From assembly GCA_028871455.1 (NCBI GenBank), contig JAGWNF010000005.1:62001-126000 (forward strand): a stretch of 64,000 nt of DNA, written 5' to 3'. The notes below the pieces were generated by a model. The model searched no databases and had not been told where the DNA came from. It saw only the letters and a program-made list of their open reading frames with translations. Shown here one piece after another: positions 59,373 to 64,000 of the stretch. The translations under genes were made by a program, and so were the position numbers. How positions within the stretch are numbered: position 1 is the first letter of the stretch; each line of letters begins with the position of its first letter. Source of the DNA: Alphaproteobacteria bacterium (lineage in GTDB: Bacteria; Pseudomonadota; Alphaproteobacteria; ATCC43930; CGMCC-115725).

Positions 59373-60089
59373 TCAGATCCGGCCATCGCGCTGCGCCGCT
59401 AGCAGCGCTTCGACCGCGATTAGACCGGCAAGATCGTCAATCTCTAGTGATTTATACCAGCTCACAATCCAGGGCGCGGTGTGCGCGTGATAAAAGCTGC
59501 GCTGAGTGCGCAAACTCGCCACATACGAGGCGTAGACTGATCCTTCCAAGAAATATAGCTCATCGAGCTCTTGACGGCGAAGACCGGTCGGCTGCACGCC
59601 TTGATACGGAGATAGCAATCCGCTTGCAATCCGGAACAGATACGACGGATGGCTGCTTTCAACGCGAGCCACGCCTACTACGCTTTCGATCCCACGCATG
59701 TTGACCAGCTTTTCGAGCGCCCCCGTGACATCGGAGAGGTCGCGCAACGGCGAGGTTGGCTCCAGCAGCACTACAATGTCGAAAAGTCGATCTGCCTTCT
59801 CCAACTCGTCTAGAGAATGGAGCAGGACATCCATGGTCGACGCCGTATCGCTGGCAAGCTCGGTTGGCCGCATGAACGGCACGTCAGCACCCAGACGCGC
59901 TGCTTCGCGCGCGATGTTGGGATCATCCGTGCTCACAACCACCGCATCGGTATATTTGCACGAAAGCCCTAATTCGATCGACCAGGCAATCAGCGGCTTG
60001 CCAAGCAGAGGCCGAAGATTTTTTCCCGGGAGCCCCTTGCTTCCCCCGCGCGCGGGAATGAGCGCGAGAACCCGCTTATTATCGATCAT
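59373..60089 (-). CDS. neuA: CMP-nonulosonic acid synthetase (NeuA/PtmB-like)
   Basis: 238 residues: VLALIPARGGSKGLPGKNLRPLLGKPLIAWSIE, then VVVSTDDPNIAREAARLGADVPFMRPTELASDTASTMDVLLHSLDELE and FDIVVLLEPTSPLRDLSDVTGALEKLV, the acylneuraminate cytidylyltransferase pattern. It activates a sialic-, legionaminic- or pseudaminic-type acid with CTP. The ATG at 60089 overlaps the upstream gene's stop (ATGA), so the two are co-transcribed. Exact sugar cannot be told from sequence; the neighbour suggests legionaminic acid. Confidence 0.85.
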   Translation of the reverse strand: MIDNKRVLALIPARGGSKGLPGKNLRPLLGKPLIAWSIELGLSCKYTDAVVVSTDDPNIAREAARLGADVPFMRPTELASDTASTMDVLLHSLDELEKADRLFDIVVLLEPTSPLRDLSDVTGALEKLVNMRGIESVVGVARVESSHPSYLFRIASGLLSPYQGVQPTGLRRQELDELYFLEGSVYASYVASLRTQRSFYHAHTAPWIVSWYKSLEIDDLAGLIAVEALLAAQRDGRI

Positions 60090-61135
60090 GGGACCCCATT
60101 GCCGCACTCGAGCGTGGCGCGATCGAGATCAGCCATCTGACCGATATCCAGCCAATATTCATGCAGCGGAAAAAGCGCAACCTTGTCACCGCGATCTATC
60201 AGATGTTGCAATAGATCAGGCATGTCCAGGGAATGCCCCTTTGGGACAAGGCGCACAACGTTAGGCGAAACGACGTAGATGCCGGCATTTACGAAAAACG
60301 TCTGGACGGGCTTTTCGATGATGCGCCGGACCACATGTTCGTGCGCTTCGATCACGCCGTAGGGCACCTGATAGTCGTATCCACGCGCGCACATAGTCGC
60401 GGCTGCACCTTCGTGATCGTGGAAGCGAATCAGATCGACAAAATTCATGCGCGTCAGGATGTCAGCGTTCATCACGACGAGCGGTAACTTCCGGTCGCCT
60501 TTGAACAAAGACAGTCCGCCGGCGGTGCCAAGAGGCTTTTCCTCCTCAACATAGCGGATCGTCGCATTCCACTTCGAGCCGTCGCCAAAATGATTCTTAA
60601 TCACGTCCGCCATGTAATGGACGGCGATCTGAAACCGGTGGAAGCCATGGGATAGAAAGTTCTCGAGAATCGTTTCGAGCACGGGTTTGCCCGCGACCCT
60701 CAGCATCGGCTTCGGACATGTGTCAGTTAGCGGCCGCAGTCGTGTGCCGTATCCACCCGCCATGATCAAAACCCAGTTATCAACCCGCGGATGCTCGCCA
60801 ACCCCTTGCAGTGTCTCGACTGCAACGACGCGAAAGGCATCGTCCACTATCGGAATCTGTAGAAGTCGATGCGCATACATGACCGCCAGAATCTCGTCGC
60901 GTGTCGCGCCGACATGCACCACGCGCGGCGCCGAGTTCATGATCCGGCTGACCGGCTCGCTCATGTTGACCTTTCGGATGATCGCGCGGCGCACGTCGCC
61001 GTCGGTGACGGTGCCGAGAAGCTTGCCCGAGCCGTTGGTGACTAGAACGATGCCGATCGCGCCCGCATTAATCCCGCGGATCGCGTCCTCAATCGAGGCA
61101 TTCGGCGCTACGAGCAGGTCTTGCAAATCGGACAT
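60086..61135 (-). CDS. CBS-domain nucleotidyltransferase (PtmE-like)
   Basis: 349 residues: two N-terminal CBS motifs (SIEDAIRGINAGAIGIVLVTNGSGKLLGTVTDGDVRRAI, and RVVHVGATRDEILAVMYAHRLLQIPIVDD), then a sugar-nucleotide synthase domain, LIMAGGYGTRLRPLTDTCPKPMLRVAGKPVLETIL, ending YWLDIGQMADLDRA. PtmE of Campylobacter, which makes GDP-glucosamine for legionaminic acid, has this domain order. The name is by domain order and neighbour (NeuA), not sequence identity. Overlaps neuA by four bases. Confidence 0.75.
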   Translation of the reverse strand: MSDLQDLLVAPNASIEDAIRGINAGAIGIVLVTNGSGKLLGTVTDGDVRRAIIRKVNMSEPVSRIMNSAPRVVHVGATRDEILAVMYAHRLLQIPIVDDAFRVVAVETLQGVGEHPRVDNWVLIMAGGYGTRLRPLTDTCPKPMLRVAGKPVLETILENFLSHGFHRFQIAVHYMADVIKNHFGDGSKWNATIRYVEEEKPLGTAGGLSLFKGDRKLPLVVMNADILTRMNFVDLIRFHDHEGAAATMCARGYDYQVPYGVIEAHEHVVRRIIEKPVQTFFVNAGIYVVSPNVVRLVPKGHSLDMPDLLQHLIDRGDKVALFPLHEYWLDIGQMADLDRATLECGNGVP

Positions 61136-61911
61136 ACGGGAGGTGCCGCTAAAGCCAGCTGCAATTTAGTCGGGAGAGGCTGGGATCCGCGTGTAAAATA
61201 CCGAATTCTAGCGATTCGGCAATTGAAACTCGGATCACAGCCTGCGGGCCGGGCGTGACCGAGACGTTGCGCCGGGCCTCCACCAAGCGTCACTTAAACT
61301 CAACGGAAATCGTCGCCATTATGTAGCGCTCGCGGACTGCTGCGAGGTTCCATGCCCGTCTGGCAGATCGTGCCGGCCACTCCGTGCCGGGCGCGTGCGG
61401 TTATCCTGCGGCGACCGCCTCCGAATCGTGCGGATCGGCGACCACTACGGCCGGGCCTGGCGATTAGCGGTGCCACGGCGCCCGGCAGCGAGATGCCCAT
61501 GATTGGGACCTCCAGGTACGGAATTACTCGACCAGCCTTCTTCGCAGAAATGTGCTCGGCTCGTCGGGTGCGTTGATCGCTAGCAGCAGGTCGGATTCGG
61601 CCATCAGCGCCAACGACCGCGTATTAAGACGCGGTTGGTACTGCGTTCACGGGTCCGACCAGCCGGCGGCCATAGGCCAGATCCTACCGGTGGCGCTGCG
61701 TGACGCGTCCAACCTCGATCCGCCAGTCATCGAGTACCGAGGGATCGGATAATCCGGCGCGATGGTAGTGCGGCGCACCGGCCGGGCCAATGGCGATCTT
61801 CGGGCGATTCCGCCGCAGGAGCGACGGGCCGCGTGGTTCCGATTGTCGGCCGCACCGGCCCTAGAGTATGACAGGGTGGGGTTTCCACCGGGAATCAAGC
61901 CGCATCGGCGC
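61136..61911. other. Gene-poor stretch between divergent units
   Basis: About 775 bases between the PtmE-like gene (minus) and the capsule-like gene (plus). Short frames on both strands overlap one another and lack ribosome sites or motifs. Base composition stays GC-rich. I see no terminator, repeat or tRNA. The space could hold divergent promoters or decayed sequence. Confidence 0.5.
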
Positions 61912-63393
61912 ATGAAAATCTGCTGCTATGCCTTCGCGGGCACTGCCCTCTTTTTCCGGGCATTGGTGAAACTGTGCCGCACGTCCGGCGACGACGTCGA
62001 GTGGAGCGTGATCTTTCCGCAAGCGCCGTTCCGCGATTCCTTCGACGACGTAATTCCGGCCACGCGGCGGCTTTACCTCTACGAAGATTTCGACCGCGTT
62101 TATCGCCAAACCCTGCCGCCCTACGACTGGCGGAATAGCGTTGGCGTCGAGAATATCTACCGGACGATGGCGCGCGACAAAGGTGGCTACCGTCATCTCG
62201 ACAAGGACGAGCAATTCCACCGCGCGGCGACCATCGCTAAAATCTACCGCGAGTTTCTCGAGCTAACGCGGCCCGATTACGTGCTGCTGCCCGACGTCGA
62301 GGCGGTCAACGGCTACATCCTGATGAATCTGTGCAATGAGCTCAGCATTCCGATGCTCTATTATGTCGACCTGCGGCTTCTCGGACGCGGTTTTTTCAGC
62401 ACACAACTCGACAACGCTCTGCCGCCCTATTTTGGCGAATACACCGATGACGATCTGGCCGCCGCGAGGGACGTTCTGGCCGCATTTCGGGCGGGTAAGC
62501 CGCGCGCCGCCGGCAACCGCTATCCTCCGATGCGGCTACCCAAGCCGCCGCTGCTTCGCCGCGTTGTGCGCAACACTTGGCTGCGCTGGCGCTACGAGCG
62601 CCGCCACGCGACTGACGAAACCATATGGATGCGCGCGCGCGTCAACATGCAGCGGTTTGTCTACGCCTATCGGCACTGGTGGTTCGACGCGGTCTCGACC
62701 GCGTATTTCGACCTGATCAAGCCGGATGCTCCGCTGCCGAAGCATTATATCTTTTACCCGCTGCATATCTCGCCCGAGTCCTCGATCAATGGCACCGAAC
62801 CGTTCTTCATCGATCAGCTGCGTGCGATCGATCTTCTGCTCTACAACATGCCAGGCAGCCACAGCCTCGTGGTGAAGGAGCATCCGGCGAGCATCGGTAT
62901 CCGGCCACACGGCTTCTACCGCGCCCTGCGTGCTCGGCCGGGCGTCATCCTTGCCCATCCGGATTTCCCGACAGCGCGGCTGATCGAACACGCCGCACTG
63001 GTGACCACGATCACCGGCACGGTCGGACTCGAATGCTATTTCCTCGACAAACCGTGCCTTCTGATGGGACCGGTATTCTTTTCTCACCTCTGTTACCGGC
63101 TCGACTCGATCAAAGCCTTCGGCCACCAACTGCGCGAGATCATCGCCAATTACCGGCCACCGACCGAGCAGGAGAAGACAATTGAGATCGCCAAGCTGCT
63201 CAACGTCAGCGGCGACTTCGTGATCAACGACCCGTGGTTCGTTCCGGCCGTCTGCGCGCCAGCCAACATCGCCGCGGCGCGCGAACATATACTGCAGACG
63301 ATCAAGCGGCGGGGGCGGTCGACGGGGTTAAGCAAACAAGACGTTTCCTTGTACCAAGCGGATAGCACCGCAAGACTGTCGGCCCACTCATAG
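61912..63393 (+). CDS. Capsule polysaccharide biosynthesis-like (KpsC/KpsS-type) protein
   Basis: 493 residues: ICCYAFAGTALFFRALVKL start, a long middle domain (LTRPDYVLLPDVEAVNGYILMNLCNELSIPMLYYVDLRLLGRGFF), and HYIFYPLHISPESSINGTEPFFIDQLRAIDLLLYNMPGSHSLVVKEHPASIG, then LIEHAALVTTITGTVGLECYFLDKPCLLMGPVFF. The LHxxPE, KEHP and TGTVGLE motifs match retaining Kdo-transferase-like capsule proteins. The frame is open from 61762; the ATG at 61912 is preferred. It is followed by an acetyltransferase 8 bases after its stop. Confidence 0.8.
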   Translation: MKICCYAFAGTALFFRALVKLCRTSGDDVEWSVIFPQAPFRDSFDDVIPATRRLYLYEDFDRVYRQTLPPYDWRNSVGVENIYRTMARDKGGYRHLDKDEQFHRAATIAKIYREFLELTRPDYVLLPDVEAVNGYILMNLCNELSIPMLYYVDLRLLGRGFFSTQLDNALPPYFGEYTDDDLAAARDVLAAFRAGKPRAAGNRYPPMRLPKPPLLRRVVRNTWLRWRYERRHATDETIWMRARVNMQRFVYAYRHWWFDAVSTAYFDLIKPDAPLPKHYIFYPLHISPESSINGTEPFFIDQLRAIDLLLYNMPGSHSLVVKEHPASIGIRPHGFYRALRARPGVILAHPDFPTARLIEHAALVTTITGTVGLECYFLDKPCLLMGPVFFSHLCYRLDSIKAFGHQLREIIANYRPPTEQEKTIEIAKLLNVSGDFVINDPWFVPAVCAPANIAAAREHILQTIKRRGRSTGLSKQDVSLYQADSTARLSAHS

Positions 63394-63401
63394 GCGTGCC
63401 C

Positions 63402-64000
63402 ATGAACATACTGATTTGGGGCGGTAAAGGGCAGGCGAAGGTCCTGCGCCCGATTTTGGAGGAGCGCGGGCATAGGGTTTCATTCGTTTTTGATCGCGAC
63501 CCTTCGGTGTCGGCACCATTTCAAGACGTGCCTTTCACAACGTCCGACAGTGACCTTCAATCCTGGATCGCGAATCAAAATCCAAAGTCATTAGGGTTCG
63601 TCCTCGCCATGGGTGGCGAAAATGGAGAGGAGCGGTGTCGGCTGACTCAGAAACTCGAGAACCTGGGCATGTCGCCCGTAACGGCAATTCATAGCCGCTC
63701 ATGGGTGGCCGACTCCGCGCAGTTGTCGGCAGGATGTCAGGTGCTTGCGCTCGCTGCGATCTGTGTGGAGGCCCGCTTGGGGCGGCAGACGATCATTAAC
63801 ACTGGGGCTTCGGTCGACCACGAATGTGTCTTGGGCGATGGCGTTCATATCATGCCCGGCGCGACGCTTTGCGGGTGCGTTACTGTCGAGGATTTTGCCA
63901 CGATCGGAAGCAACGCGACTATTCTGCCACGTGTCCGGATCGGCTCTCGCGCAATGATCGGTGCTGGCGCCGTCGTTATAAGCGACGTGCCGCCTGACAC
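63402..64000 (+). CDS. NeuD/PglD-like sugar O- or N-acetyltransferase, 3' end outside the window
   Basis: At least 199 residues, cut by the window end. It begins MNILIWGGKGQAKVLRPILEERGHRVSFVFDRD, a Rossmann-like N-terminal domain, followed by left-handed beta-helix hexapeptide repeats (VEARLGRQTIINTGASVDHECVLGDGVHIMPGATLCGCVTVEDFATIGSNATILPRVRIGSRAMIGAGAVV). His in VDHECVLG is the catalytic base of PglD/NeuD acetyltransferases. It probably acetylates a nonulosonic or aminosugar for the neuA pathway. Its codons are noticeably less GC-rich than its neighbours'. Confidence 0.82.
   Translation, partial: MNILIWGGKGQAKVLRPILEERGHRVSFVFDRDPSVSAPFQDVPFTTSDSDLQSWIANQNPKSLGFVLAMGGENGEERCRLTQKLENLGMSPVTAIHSRSWVADSAQLSAGCQVLALAAICVEARLGRQTIINTGASVDHECVLGDGVHIMPGATLCGCVTVEDFATIGSNATILPRVRIGSRAMIGAGAVVISDVPPD

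Overview
The window is a stretch of high-GC bacterial chromosome, almost certainly from an alphaproteobacterium, and gene order suggests something near the Rhodospirillales. Evidence: a fabD-fabG-acpP-fabF-mltG cluster; rpsF-rpsR-rplI followed by dnaB, alr, an MlaE/MlaF pair, radA, cvpA and purF; a PdhS/DivJ-type histidine kinase; hopanoid genes (hpnN, hpnJ, hpnI, hpnM); a DUF2794 gene; and a TAXI-type TRAP binding protein. Genes are tightly packed, with many 4-base stop/start overlaps and several convergent pairs fewer than 10 bases apart. The species cannot be named from sequence alone.

Layout. 1-3.9 kb (minus strand): fatty acid synthesis operon. 4.0-16.8 kb (plus strand): ribosomal proteins, a deleted hydrolase relic, aldo/keto reductase, cyclopropane synthase, replicative helicase, alanine racemase, lipid-transport ABC pair, RadA, CvpA, PurF and an SDR. 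16.8-23.3 kb: histidine kinase, ring-cleavage-like VOC protein, der, bamB, a TPR anchor protein and DUF2794. 23.8-31.8 kb: hopanoid and outer-membrane lipid region (hpnN, hpnJ, hpnI, mlaA, hpnM, ispA, xseB). 31.9-35.9 kb: histone deacetylase-like hydrolase, TAXI binding protein, DUF423, RfbA-like enzyme, YajQ.

35.9-44.7 kb is an accessory island. It carries a DUF5681 protein, a ParB-methylase fusion whose catalytic motif IV is gone, a DUF932 operon, MazEF-like and HigBA-like toxin-antitoxin pairs, a Cro/C1-type regulator, and a Gp157 plus Rad52-HNH recombination pair. Three of its transcription units have palindromic operator candidates placed on their promoters or just upstream of the start codon. 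The DUF932 operon has a strong promoter, ends in a clear terminator, and contains a two-hairpin leader that occurs twice, once before DUF932 and once before a 36-residue membrane peptide. That repeated leader is the strongest candidate for something undescribed. No integrase or transposase is visible.

A tRNA-Glu(CTC) at 44.75 kb follows the island. 45-64 kb is an envelope polysaccharide region: an MsbA-like exporter, tandem duplicated GT2 glycosyltransferases, TylF-like and other methyltransferases, a B12-type radical SAM enzyme, a GT-C integral membrane transferase with a polyprenyl-phosphate-type GT2, an SGNH hydrolase, a FemAB-like GNAT, and genes for an activated nonulosonic (legionaminic/sialic-type) acid: a CMP-sugar synthetase, a CBS-nucleotidyltransferase and a NeuD/PglD-like acetyltransferase cut by the window end. 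Together these suggest synthesis and decoration of a cell-surface glycan; the exact product cannot be read from the sequence.
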